64,000 bases of DNA from Phycomyces nitens (GCA_022702545.1 JAHRBC010000001.1:4154001-4218000); one strand, 5' to 3'. Shown: positions 18,481-28,927, counted from the stretch's first letter. Translations and numbers: made by a program. The notes: generated by a model from the sequence alone, not told the origin.

Positions 18481-21355
18481 ATGTCCAACAACACTATTAT
18501 CTATAACATTTCAAACATCCAAAATGCTTTGATCAACTCATCAATTGAAGGCATTAAAATGCTTCCTTTGAATACAACAATCTCAGTAAAAGCCAGTGAA
18601 TGGGAGCAGTGCCTTGGCCGCATGAATGCACTCTGCTCAACAAAGTGGACAGTAAATAGAAAACTTCAGGATCAAAGTTTAGTCTTTGGAGAGACTAGAC
18701 AATGTCATCGTTCTGGAAAATATCAGTCTAAGCATCAAATCCGTCTTGCGCAAAAGGACTCAAAGAGATGTGGGTGTACTGCTGCTTTGAAAATCAAGCA
18801 GTATAATGGCACCTCGATTGTTACTTTTTGCATGACAAAAGATCATATCAATCATGTTCCTGGAGAGCGCCAGGAAATCAGAACTTTGCCTTTGCCCTCT
18901 GAGGCAATCAAGATCATCGAGGATCAGCTGAGAAGTGGAAGCAGCTGTAGAAACACAAGGATATCTACTCTTAGACAAATTGAAAACTGGGGTGTGGGTA
19001 TCAGAAAGCCCAATTATGAAGAGATTTACAATAGAATGAAGAAGGTTTGTTGGCAGTGATGTAAAGAAAAAGAGATTGAATTTAATAGTATGATACAAAA
19101 TATAGATGGAAACATTGTTATATATGTTTAACTCAAATGAGAAGACATCTTTGTCAATCTGGTTGAACGAAAAGCTGGCATCCCAGAATTATTCAATCTT
19201 TATTGGAAATCTCTTGGCATACTCAAACAACCAAGATCTCTTTGCATTTGGATTCCAGTCGCCAACACAAGTACAAATCATGAGTTTATCTCAATCATTT
19301 TGCTTGGATGCCACCCACAGAGTTTCCTGTAGAAGTACGGAGGTTATGTACTCCTTGGTTACCAAACACCCTGAAACCGGAAAAGGTTATCCTGTTGCAT
19401 TTATGATCACAAATGATCAAAGTGTTGGTCCCATCAACCAATGGCTTGTATATCTTTGCCAAACCAACCCCTTCAATCCATTGGCAATCACAATTGACTG
19501 TTGTATTGCCGAAGCCAATGCAATCACCTCTGCATTACCACAAACATCGATTCACTACTGTGAATTTCATGTCCTTCGTGCTTGGCAACATAACCTTGAC
19601 AGTAAAGTCAAGCTAGATGGATCATTTACAACGCAACAGCTGGCAGAGTATAAGCAAAGCCTGAAGAACAGTTTGAAAAGTATTCTTGTTGAGTCAAATG
19701 AAGCAATCTTCATAACGAAAATTGGAGACTTTAAAAGAATAATCCAAGATCAACCTGAATTTCTAAGATATTTCGAGAGAAAATGGACAGGAAGCGAAAA
19801 TATATTGAGAAGATGGGGACGTCCTTTTGTTCAGCAGCACCACCAAAGATACTTGACAAACAACTACATTGAATCATGGCATAACCAACTGAAAGTCATT
19901 TATTTCAATCGAGCAAGAATCAGAAGATTGGACCGTCTTGTCTTTATCCTGACCAACGATGTTGAGTTCTACTATGAACAAGAGGTTGAAAGACTTAATT
20001 TCAGCAATGGAAGTGTTGTGGGTAGAAATAAACTTGGAAAGATACGAAAGAATTCGTGAGAACTTGTGTAGGGTGTTTATTCCAAAGAAAAAGGTTATGT
20101 TTCTACACAGAACTAACTACTGATATTTATATGTTTTCTGATTTATAATTCAGTATATGCTTTGGTAATATTTATCACGATGAGTCATCTTCCAGGAGTA
20201 TTGTCTTTCTGGAAAGATCCAGAGAGATCTATTGATATGATACTTCTCCAGTCAGATCAGCCAGAGAGCTTTGGTAAAGAAGAGCATTTATGCTATTGGT
20301 AATATTTTAATATTCCGACCCAGATACTTGGGTAATGTTTTTAGAATTATTAATTCATTGTAGTTGTAGTCTCTCAATCAAGTATTCATATAATCAACGA
20401 AATATGTAGATGGAATATGATGATGCCATTAGATAAATATGTGTATATCTGTATATCCCATATTATGGTGATAACAATAATAATAATAAATAATAATCAA
20501 TTATGTGTATGATGATCTGTGTATTGGATAATCTCATAAAGCCAGATCCGTTTGACTGGAATAGCTGAGGATATTATTTTATCCTTCAGTCTTACTCTCA
20601 GATTCAGCAGTGATCAATACTCATTTACAACATATTAGATAATCTCATAAAGCCAGATCCGTTTGACTGGAATAGCTGAGGATATTATTTTATCCTTCAG
20701 TCTTACTCTCAGATTCAGCAGTGATCAATACTCATTTACAACAGGAAGAATGGGTCCTGTTGAAAACGAGCTTTCAAGAAACTCCTTTGCTGCCTCCCAA
20801 ATCCAAGAGGACATACTCCCTTCTATAATCATTAACCCTTTGGGTGAGATTAGTAATAGTATGGATGACTCTCATGGTGAGTGGCAAATCAAGTCTTTTT
20901 CAACAGAAAATCAATGGTATACTGTCATGATTGAACATGGGTTGATCCAAAAGTGTTCTTGCCCCAGTTTCCACCGTCGCCAACTGCCATGTAAGCATAT
21001 GTACCTGCTCAAGTGATACAGTAAAGCAAATTTGGTATATCATGAGCAGCAAGACCATGCACACATGCAGTTGCAACAATCAGCCCAGAGTGTCAGAAAT
21101 GAAGCTTTAGTGGATAACAATGTTGAGCAAAGAAATGGATTGCAAGATCCTAGCTTAGTAATCCAAAGTATTATGGCCAATGCAACAACATTGTATCATC
21201 AGAGAGAAGATTTGGAGAGATTGAGGAGCATTCCAGGTGTGGATATTTCTAAGTTAGAGATGGTAGACAGGTTACTGTTTGATGCATTAAAGCATGTTGA
21301 TGACTTGAAGAATGAAAACTCTCTTCATTTCCAAAATATAAATACTCAATGTTAA
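18481..21355 (+). pseudogene. MULE transposase (copy B), disrupted by a solo LTR and a stop
   Basis: Exon 1 is 18481-19044, the intron 19045-19105 (61 nt), and exon 2 starts at 19106. The order is the same as copy A: FAR1-like zinc region, MULE DDE domain with F-C-L-D-A-T-H, I-T-I-D-C-C, H-Y-C-E-F-H and an intact N-Y-I-E-S-W motif, then SWIM finger and coiled tail. The frame is broken at 20014 by the LTR. A second lesion turns CGA (in copy C) into TGA near 21015, just after the SWIM finger. The C-to-T change at CpG fits deamination. Confidence 0.88.
20014..20743. mobile_element. Solo LTR in MULE B with duplicated tail
   Basis: 730 bp starting TGTTGTGG and ending TTACAACA, flanked by the exact 5-bp duplication GGAAG (20009-20013 and 20744-20748). 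Its last 111 bp are present twice in tandem (ends at 20632 and 20743). It is not related to the chromovirus LTR. The parent element is not in the window. Confidence 0.85.
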
Positions 21356-21518
21356 TAAAAATCAATCTTTTTCATAATAGGTTTTGTAACAAAAAGTATT
21401 TAAAAAATGTAAATAGATCACACTACAAAAATTTGTAAAAGTAAAAGCTGTCACAAGTTCCTGTTATTCCTCCAAATTTAAACATCAGATGATAGAAAAT
21501 AAGGAGATGCGTTTAAGT

Positions 21519-22092
21519 ATCTGGCTGAGTGCTAATATGATAATAATTGGTAGCTTAGTTTAAATCTACTTGAGTAGATTTCACTATGTAGCTTTTGTTA
21601 TCCCATAATAAATTATTATACTATGGTGGTTTTACCACAAATCCAAAAGAATATGCCTGCTGTCATTTTCATATCTTTGTAATTTATAGTTTATTAGGTT
21701 GAAAAAGATGTCTAGATATAGAACACGAGTGTACACAATGCTGTTAAATAATAATAAAACTACAAGACAATTCATTATCTTCAGTCAACTTATTTACTTG
21801 CAAGCATACAGGTCATATTTCTCTTCCTTCTTATGAGAATAAACATGATAATAATTGATTTGTTTATTATTTCTACTCCAATTAATTTAATGATATAGTT
21901 ACAAGAAGTAGAAATAAATCACAAACAAATATGACATCTAAAAGGCTCTACTTTATTATTCTATCCAATAGAACATATTGAATAATATAATCGCCGTCAA
22001 AAATAAAAAAGTTTATTATGTTTAACTTCAGTCTACTAATGGTAAGATAATATAGTAGTTTGCTATGAATGAAACCACTCAATTTTTGTAGT
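21519..22092. other. AT-rich spacer
   Basis: About 570 bases to the right of MULE B. No open frame, terminal repeat or splice-like array was recognised. Confidence 0.4.
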
Positions 22093-22204
22093 GTACCTTG
22101 TGCACTAGGCATTTGTTTACATAAACTCCAGTATATACCTTACCTTTGTCCAGGAATATACCTACCTATATACCAGTGTATATCAAATGGTTTTCCCAGT
22201 GTAT
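22093..22204 (+). repeat. 112-bp dispersed repeat, copy 2
   Basis: 111 of 112 bases match 9221-9332 in the same orientation. It sits just before a segment with intron-like signals that is interrupted by the Tc1 element. Confidence 0.9.
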
Positions 22205-22448
22205 ACCACAGATACAAATAGCTTCTTTAAGAAAATATATTTTATCAGCTGCCATTTCTCAGGGTCAAACCAACATTTATCACAAAGTATTTACTTTTCC
22301 TTTATTTTTCTTTTTCTTCTACTGCTGGTTATTTTTACACTTGGTTAGTATCTTTTTAAAAAAATATTATTTACTCTTAATAACATTACTTTTTGTTATA
22401 GGCATATGTACTCAACTATTCCAAGGTAAAGTAATATCTGTATGTATA

Positions 22449-23800
22449 CAGTCACACCGATTATTGTTAAATAAAAATAAATTTCAAGCAATTTCAAAAA
22501 TAGGTATACACCTTTTTCAAGAAGTATTTACTCTATGAATAAAATAGCTAGAACTCTTATATTTTGTAGAAACAAAGGTTATTATATATATTTTATAAAT
22601 GTTGAAAAAAAAAATAGTTTTTTTTAGTACTTTGTTGTACCACCACGGGCATCAATCACCGCTTGACATCTTCTTTGCATGCTCCCAACTAGACGCTTTG
22701 CATACTCGATGCCCAACCTCGCCCATTCTTCTTGTAGGGCTACCTCCAAATCATCTAGATTGTTGATAGAGGTTCTCCTCTTCTCAACCTGCCTTTCAAG
22801 AGCACTCCATATATGCTCAATGGGGTTCAGATCAGGGCTTTGAGCTGGCCAGTACTCAAATCCCCTGATCTGATGAGTCTCCTTCCACCATCGAGCATAT
22901 CTACCCGTATGGCAGCTTGCACCATCTTCCTGAAGGATGAAGTCTCTCTCCTCACTTTCGGTAATGGTTTTAAACCAAGGATGGAATGTAGATGCCAAAA
23001 TATCTACATATGCATCTTGGTTTACAGAATCCGTCTTGACAATCTTCAAAGGACCAAATCCTTTACCCCAAAAGCAGCCCCAAACCATGATGCCACCGCC
23101 TCCCCACTTCACTGTTGACATGGTATTCCTTTCTTCATATCTTTCTCCAACTTTTCGGAGCACTCGCTTGCCACAATCGTTACTGTTCAAGCAGAAACGA
23201 GACTCATCAGACCAAATGACGTTATTCCATTGGTCATCTGTCCAGTTCACTCGTTCTTTGGCCCAGCGAAGTCTATTCTTCTTGTGTCTTTCTGTTAAGC
23301 GAGGCTTATGTGCAGCAACACAAGATTTGAAGTCAAGCCGCTTGACAGATGCAATTAAAGTGTCTTTACAGACATTGATCTCCATGTTGCTTAATTCCGT
23401 TCTGAGCTGATTATACGAGGCAAATGGATCCTCCCGTATAATTCTTTCCAAGTGTCTTTCTGCTCTCTCATCAATTTTTCTTGGAGCACCAGTTGATGTT
23501 CGAGGTAATGGACTACCATGCAGCTTGATTCGTCTTTTGATCGTTTGCACACTAGGAATACTTATCTCAACAAGCTCTGAAATCTTACGAAGTGAAAGAT
23601 TGGCTTTTGAGAGGTAAAAAACTCCAAAGTATTTTTCAAGTGATCGTTCCATATATGGTTCACGAGTGTTTTTCTCAGTTTCTTCAGTTGGCATGTTGAT
23701 TTGATTAATGATGTGTTGAGAAATGTAGATTCTTTTTTTGAAATAGGTATAAAATTTTATCATTTTTTTCAATTTTATTTAACAAAGTTCGGTGTGACTG
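22449..23800 (-). mobile_element. Tc1-type DNA transposon, apparently complete
   Basis: 1352 bp with inverted ends CAGTCACACCGA followed after three bases by TTGTTAAATAAAA at both sides. It is flanked by the TA duplication (22447-22448 and 23801-23802). It contains one intact transposase gene on the minus strand. Confidence 0.93.
22624..23772 (-). CDS. Tc1/mariner transposase
   Basis: A 382-codon frame without stops. The first ATG at 23772 gives an extended N-terminus. The ATG about 26 codons in (M-P-T-E-E-T) gives a length nearer the Tc1 norm and is the likelier start. Two helix-turn-helix regions lie in the first third (S-L-R-K-I-S-E-L-V and the following block). Catalytic motifs are W-S-D-E-S, Q-E-D-G-A-S-C-H and S-P-D-L-N-P-I-E-H-I-W, the DD34E pattern of Tc1. 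Start, motifs, stop and element ends are all intact, so it may be active. Confidence 0.93.
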   Translation of the reverse strand: MKKMIKFYTYFKKRIYISQHIINQINMPTEETEKNTREPYMERSLEKYFGVFYLSKANLSLRKISELVEISIPSVQTIKRRIKLHGSPLPRTSTGAPRKIDERAERHLERIIREDPFASYNQLRTELSNMEINVCKDTLIASVKRLDFKSCVAAHKPRLTERHKKNRLRWAKERVNWTDDQWNNVIWSDESRFCLNSNDCGKRVLRKVGERYEERNTMSTVKWGGGGIMVWGCFWGKGFGPLKIVKTDSVNQDAYVDILASTFHPWFKTITESEERDFILQEDGASCHTGRYARWWKETHQIRGFEYWPAQSPDLNPIEHIWSALERQVEKRRTSINNLDDLEVALQEEWARLGIEYAKRLVGSMQRRCQAVIDARGGTTKY

Positions 23801-24330
23801 TATTTGTCTATATTTATTAACCATCATCTCATATCATATAGTATAGCTAAATACATCCATCCTGACTGAAATTTGTACTTTATGGCAAGATCATGGTAAG
23901 CTTTGTCTTTAAATATTTTATATACACCTTGTCTAATTGCTTATATATATTATTTAGTAGCAAATATTCAATATGTTTACAAACAGATTAATCACTAGTT
24001 TAACTTTGGCATGAAAAGGTAACTATCTATACAATATCAACAATAAATCATTTATTTATTTTAATATATATATTACTAGGCATATCATGTCCTGTTTAAT
24101 GGACTCATTATACAAGATTGGGTTTTTGGTGCAGAGCTGTTTAATACTACGAAATGATCCAGTGCTACTGTATATAATATAAGTATTGTGATTCATATCA
24201 TCGCATTTAAACAAGTACTCATTATAATTTATCTTTTGCCTCTATATTTATATCTCAAATGCATTTATTAGGCAGACTGGTCTTGCTTCAGATTAATTGT
24301 AAGTTTCTATCAAACAGTATTAATATAACC

Positions 24331-25625
24331 ATTAGTTTTATCAAAGGAGAGAATCGTATTTTAGAAAAGCTAGCTAAAGAAATATTTTATCAAATAAACA
24401 AAAATTGAAAAATTTTCAAATCTACTAATCCTGTAAAATAATAAACAAATGGGGCCTGTCTATCCTGGCAGTTTTTATCCTTTCTAAACCACAAAACCAA
24501 GTTTTATCATTCTTTAAGCACTGTAAAAGCAGTTTTCATTATTTTTACAAGCACTGCAATAGCAATTTTTATCTTTTTCATGTGGCTGGAGTAGTATCTA
24601 TGGCCTGTCAGATGAACAGCAGAATGGATATTAAATCAGTGCTTTTGAGTAGTCTGTATGTTCCAGTAGAATCGCTTTATAAATAATGTAAAAGAGTATA
24701 TAAAAGGGTGCAATTACTGAGAGTAAACTGTAATTGCTCTATAGATTTAACGTTTTGTGTATTTGGCGGACAATTAAGGAATCTATAATGAGATTCTGTA
24801 CACTTGTTGATGGGATAGTAGGCCTCAAAGGTATACATAAAAATGGATTGTTGATCAAAATGAAACCCCACCATTAATAGCATGAAAATTGATTTTCCCT
24901 ATACATAATCTTTAATTTTGATTTATATAAAAATATTTGATTTTCCCAGTGGTAGTAGGCTATGCAGTAGGCTATACAGTATGTAAATAGTACGTAAATA
25001 GTAGGCTGTATTATTAGGAACTAAAATTTATTTCAATAAAAAAATATATTTTTAAACCAATAATATTATTACATTTTATGTATTTTACCAATTATTTACC
25101 CTACCCCCAAATATGAAATCTTTTTTAAGCAGAAACTTCGTATAACTTTGACTCCATATAAGGCAGGTAAATCGCTTGAACCTTAAACACCCTTTCAGTT
25201 GCGGGACTAGAAAAAAAATCGGTGGGTGTGATTGGTAGTTTGTGTTAATGTTTCAATCTACGATTATGTTGGATACAACAGGAAGCCTAAACCTCATTCT
25301 TGGGAATTTGTCTCTCGAACAATGTTTATTTTGTACCAAACTCACATTACACATTTGTTTTGAAAACATGCTTTTTGTATATGTAGAGGTTTATTAAATA
25401 GTCTTTCTATCAAGCTACTGCATAATATCACTCATAATTTTATAAAAACTTCTACAAATATCTTTCATACTATGACCTAAATTAATTCAATAGCTTTTTT
25501 AGAATTCCAAAACTTTTCAATGAAAATACACAACTTCTTTACATCTTTTTATCAGGATAAAATATAGATACAAGGCTGAAAAAATTATGAGAGATAGATA
25601 TAGTATATATCAATATAAAAATGCA
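24331..25625. other. AT-rich gene-poor stretch
   Basis: About 1.3 kb with no convincing frame. Small internal repeats of TAGTAGGCTAT and relatives occur near 24955-25010. A 68-codon minus frame at 24677-24883 has no recognisable features and is treated as chance. Confidence 0.4.
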
Positions 25626-26974
25626 ATTTATTTGAAGGTTTAATAATGGGTATGAGATCTATGATTTTTTTAGTTCTTGAGTCCGCTTTGATATTGATAT
25701 GCAATGGGATTCTACAACTTTCTTTGGTATTATTTTCTATTCTTCTTGTAGTGCACGAGCCAAAGAGTGTTTATTCGTAAGCTTTACCTTCCTAGCTCTC
25801 AACTTATGTTCCGAGTAGGACCATATGTTCTCTATTGGGCTCAGGTCAGGGCTGTTTGCTGGCCATGTCATAACAGGAAGATTCACCTTTTTGTACTCTT
25901 CAGCCAACAAACTCTTATGACAAGGTGCATTATTTTCTTGGAAAATGAATTCTCTATGTTTCCTTTGCTTAAGACTTCGAAACTATGGCATGAAATTACG
26001 TTTTAAGAGTCTTATGTACTTGTGCTGATTTAGTGTACTGTTGTGGATTGTAAACTTTATTTATAAAATAATAAAAACCAACTACGAGAGATGTTAACAA
26101 GGATAAGATATAATGATATAAAAACCATACCGAAAGTGTGTTCGTTGGTTTGGGAAAGTTATTGAATAATTGTTTGGCAAATGGGAAGGGAAAGAGAAAT
26201 TGTAAGAAGTAAGAAATGGGTAATTTAACAAAGTAAATTGTAACATCAATTTACAATGTGTAACTTAGAGTTGCATCAAGTAGATATCATTATATTTGGG
26301 CAGTCCATTTCAGTACCATCAACAATTATAAGCTTTCTCACACCTCCAGCCCAAATACAGCCCCATACCATCACTGAACCCCCTCCACCTTGGACTTTTG
26401 GCACAACATATCCTCTCCTGAACTTCTGCTGTTTTGTGCGCCACACACGAACATTTCCAGCCCTTGGGAAAACCATGAATCTGGACTCATCACTCCAGAT
26501 CACTCGATTCCATTGCTGATTGTGACGACGAGCCTCATTTGCAAAACTCAGGCGGTTTTTGATATGTCTTTCCAGCAATAAAGGCTTTCTGGCAGCTATG
26601 CAAGACAGAAGCCCAAGATTTTTCAGATAATTCCGAACTGCATCTCTCTTGATTTCAACACCTGATGATGTCTGAATCTCATCCGTAATGGTGTCTAATG
26701 TTGCTGTTGGATTCTTGCGCACAATGTTCCCCAAAGATCTTAGATCACGATCTTTCAAAAGGCAGGGTCTTCCTTGACGTTTTTTAACAAGGGCAGTTCC
26801 AGTTTTCTTCACTCTCCGCATTGTTGACTTCACCGTTGTATAAGGTATCTCATATCGGCGTGCGATCTCAGCCATAGATGTACCAGAGTCAAAGGCACCC
26901 ACAATCTTGCTTTTCAGATAATTTGAAATTTCAGTCTTCTTTTGAGGAATATTCTTAATGGTTTTAGGAGACAT
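25626..26974 (-). pseudogene. Tc1-like transposase, broken by a 263-bp insertion and stops
   Basis: The 5' part (26974-26310) is an open frame with two helix-turn-helix regions (E-I-A-R-R-Y-E-I-P and a G-R-P hinge), W-S-D-E-S-R-F and M-V-W-G-C. The homologous frame resumes at 26042 with L-N-Q-H-K-Y, after a block with no similarity to transposases. It then meets a TAG near 25980, continues through N-S-P-D-L-S-P-I-E-N-I-W near 25830, and has another stop near 25740. It belongs to a Tc1 lineage different from the element at 22449. Terminal repeats were not found. Confidence 0.8.
26043..26305. mobile_element. 263-bp insertion in the Tc1-like pseudogene
   Basis: The edges are deduced from where transposase homology stops and resumes. 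It has no coding capacity. A TGTTGTGG start near 26039 resembles the start of the solo LTR at 20014, but I could not find a matching end or target duplication, so the type is undetermined. Confidence 0.4.
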
Positions 26975-27072
26975 GAGAAGAATTGAATGACAAAAAGAAA
27001 GAGAAAAAAATAAAAACGAAAATAGATATTTTTAATCAAAATTCCCAAATTAGGAAAAGACGATGAAATACT

Positions 27073-27588
27073 CTAGGGTATGGTATGTACACTTACGTCC
27101 ATAACACTTGTAACTGGGTCTTTATGCCCACTAGCCAGCAAAGTGTAGATTCGTTCCATAATTTCAGGTGGCTGCTTACGATTGACTACATAGGTAGTGT
27201 TGTCTTGTGAGATGGGATGGTTGTGCTCCATGTTGCTTCTTGTTATGGTGAAATCAAACAAGTTGAAAGAAGCAGGACAATCAAACTTTTGAGTGCTCCG
27301 TTTCACTTCTTTCTTCGCGGTCTCGGCGCCTTTGATTGATTCTTGCTCCTCGATTCCAGCAGAATTCTTTTCCAATTCACGCTTCAATCCTCCATGCTTG
27401 CAAATGTAAGCAAATTTGCCTTGCTTAAGACTTGAGCTTTTAATAGAAAAGACGACGTTATATTTCTTTCCGAAGCCTTTAACAGTTTCGGTAAGCTCTT
27501 CTTTCGATCGAAATTGTCTGCCAATGGCAAAGTTTTTCTTGAATTCGGTGTTCATGTTATCGCGAGTTTGATTAGATTGAGAAAACAT
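27073..27588 (-). pseudogene. FAR1/MULE-type DNA-binding domain fragment
   Basis: 171 codons start near the ATG at 27588. The block F-R-S-K-E-E-L through C-K-H-G-G, then C-P-A-S-F and H-N-H-P, is the FAR1-type WRKY-GCM1 zinc fold found at the N-terminus of many MULE transposases. The frame reaches a GTAAGT after V-M-D near 27100 and then a stop, so it looks like a first exon. No DDE domain follows before the Tc1-like relic. It is therefore probably the 5' end of a truncated transposon gene; a domesticated one-exon factor is the alternative. It is unrelated in detail to MULE copies A-C. Confidence 0.6.
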
Positions 27589-27639
27589 TTTAACAAGATA
27601 AAGTTCAAAGAAGGTTTGAAAATATGAACACTGAAATTC

Positions 27640-27815
27640 ACTCTTTACAAGAGTCTACGTCATACTTTTTTGATTTTCTTTTGGTGGGAGTGTAGGAGGG
27701 AGTGTATTGAGGGAGTGTATGAAGAAATAATTGCAATCCTCACGAAAAGTCTACGTCACACTTTTTTGATTTTTTGGCAGAGGGAGTGTATTGAGGGAGT
27801 GTATGAAGAATTCCC
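27640..27815 (+). repeat. Tandem repeat rich in GGGAGTGTA
   Basis: Two units of about 90 bp: AGTCTACGTCA[TC]ACTTTTTTGA followed by iterated GGGAGTGTA and ending TGTATGAAGAA. They lie between the FAR1 fragment and the flavin-reductase gene. They may be the terminal region of the truncated element or promoter repeats of the next gene. Confidence 0.7.
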
Positions 27816-27868
27816 CTTTAATTGAAGTTGCCTAGTGAAATTATATAAGTTTTTGTAGTGCAACCAAC

Positions 27869-28927
27869 ATGGTATTACATCGGCTCGTCCAACTGTCTAC
27901 GCGCAATTCTCAACAATGCCAAAAGTTCCTTGCCTTTAAAAACATTCGTTCCTCATTCTACTCTACCCAAAGCTCATCAACGATCGGTGACTATAAAAAC
28001 CTAAAAAATGGCGTGATTGAAGATTTACGCGGTATTATGCGCAAAGTACCCCAAGCCGTCGTAGCAGTAACAACCTGCGCCCCAAACGATCCCACCCAAA
28101 GAAGAGGGATTACAGTCTCAAGTTTCACGTCAATTTGTCTTCATCCAGAACCACTCGTTTCATTTTGCGTTCGCACTCCATCGCGGGCATCTGAGCTGCT
28201 TCATTCATCGGGAAAGATGGTTGTGAATGTGCTGAGCCATGAGCAAGTGCAGCAATCTATAGCGTTCTCTTCACCTGGTACTGAGCAGTTTAAAGATATC
28301 CCGTTTTACGACGATCCAAGTACTGGTCTACCTGTATTGATGGGAACAGTAGGATCTATGTATTGTGAGACGTTCAAGGTCTTGGTACTAGGAGATCATG
28401 AACTTTGGATTACGCGCGTAATCAAGGTTGAAGAAGGAGTAGGAGGAACAGAGGGAAGATGTGAAGAAGGTCAAGCATTACTCTATCATGATCGAAGATA
28501 CCGCAGCGTGGGTGAGCAGGTGTTTATGAAAGCGTTTGAGGATTCCACACTCGATACATCGCAGTGGACTCATAGAGCACACGTTCGTATGGCATGGAAT
28601 CACTTGCGAGAGCTTGGTTTAAGGGATGGTGCCCCTGTCATAAAACATACAATTCGTGTCCACTCTGAGAAAAACGCGGACAAACTCAAATATCATGACA
28701 CAATCTCATCTTTCTATATTCATCTCGTTAATCTGGCGATTCAGCAAGATGACAGTGATAATGACGACTTTTTTGGGTTTATTGAACGTTATCCTGCTCT
28801 TGTGGACCGTACGATCATTCAGCAATACTATTCGTCTTCATTGTTGGCTTCAGACAAGGCACGGCAGCAATTTGTCCCTCCTGACCTCAAGGAACTGCCA
28901 GCCCAACTACCCTGGCCAAGCCAATAA
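27869..28927 (+). CDS. Flavin-reductase-like domain protein, probably mitochondrial
   Basis: A single-exon gene of 352 codons. Residues 1-35 are rich in Arg/Ser/Gln with few acids and read like a mitochondrial presequence. Residues about 50-225 match the FMN-binding flavin reductase fold: M-R-K-V-P-Q-A-V-V-A-V-T-T, G-I-T-V-S-S-F-T-S-I, P-L-V-S-F-C, N-V-L-S, then a Y-H-D-R-R-Y near the end. Such domains reduce or bind FMN using NAD(P)H or pass flavin to partner oxygenases. A C-terminal extension (about 230-352) of unknown function begins W-T-H-R-A-H-V-R. It lies at the border between the transposon-rich and core halves. The substrate is not deducible. Confidence 0.7.
   Translation: MVLHRLVQLSTRNSQQCQKFLAFKNIRSSFYSTQSSSTIGDYKNLKNGVIEDLRGIMRKVPQAVVAVTTCAPNDPTQRRGITVSSFTSICLHPEPLVSFCVRTPSRASELLHSSGKMVVNVLSHEQVQQSIAFSSPGTEQFKDIPFYDDPSTGLPVLMGTVGSMYCETFKVLVLGDHELWITRVIKVEEGVGGTEGRCEEGQALLYHDRRYRSVGEQVFMKAFEDSTLDTSQWTHRAHVRMAWNHLRELGLRDGAPVIKHTIRVHSEKNADKLKYHDTISSFYIHLVNLAIQQDDSDNDDFFGFIERYPALVDRTIIQQYYSSSLLASDKARQQFVPPDLKELPAQLPWPSQ

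Larger units (their letters stand above)
18335..21510 (+). mobile_element. MULE copy B
   Basis: The termini are GCATCTCCTTATTTTC at 18335 and the matching inverted end at 21510. The 8-bp target duplication GTTTAAGT is present at 18327-18334 and 21511-21518 (9 bp if the preceding C is counted). The element is 3176 bp including a 730-bp solo LTR and its 5-bp duplication, so about 2.44 kb originally. It lies head to head with copy A, giving a large imperfect palindrome centred near 18330. Confidence 0.9.
22205..24330 (+). other. Possible third multi-intron segment, interrupted by Tc1
   Basis: Candidate introns are 22344-22401 (58 nt), 22426-23841 (64 nt once the Tc1 element and one TA are removed), 23896-23957 (62 nt) and 24019-24079 (61 nt). 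They separate exons of 24, 54 and 61 nt. Size and periodicity resemble the arrays at 6571 and 10915, but I found no clear sequence match to them. The call rests on spacing and splice consensus only. Confidence 0.3.
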
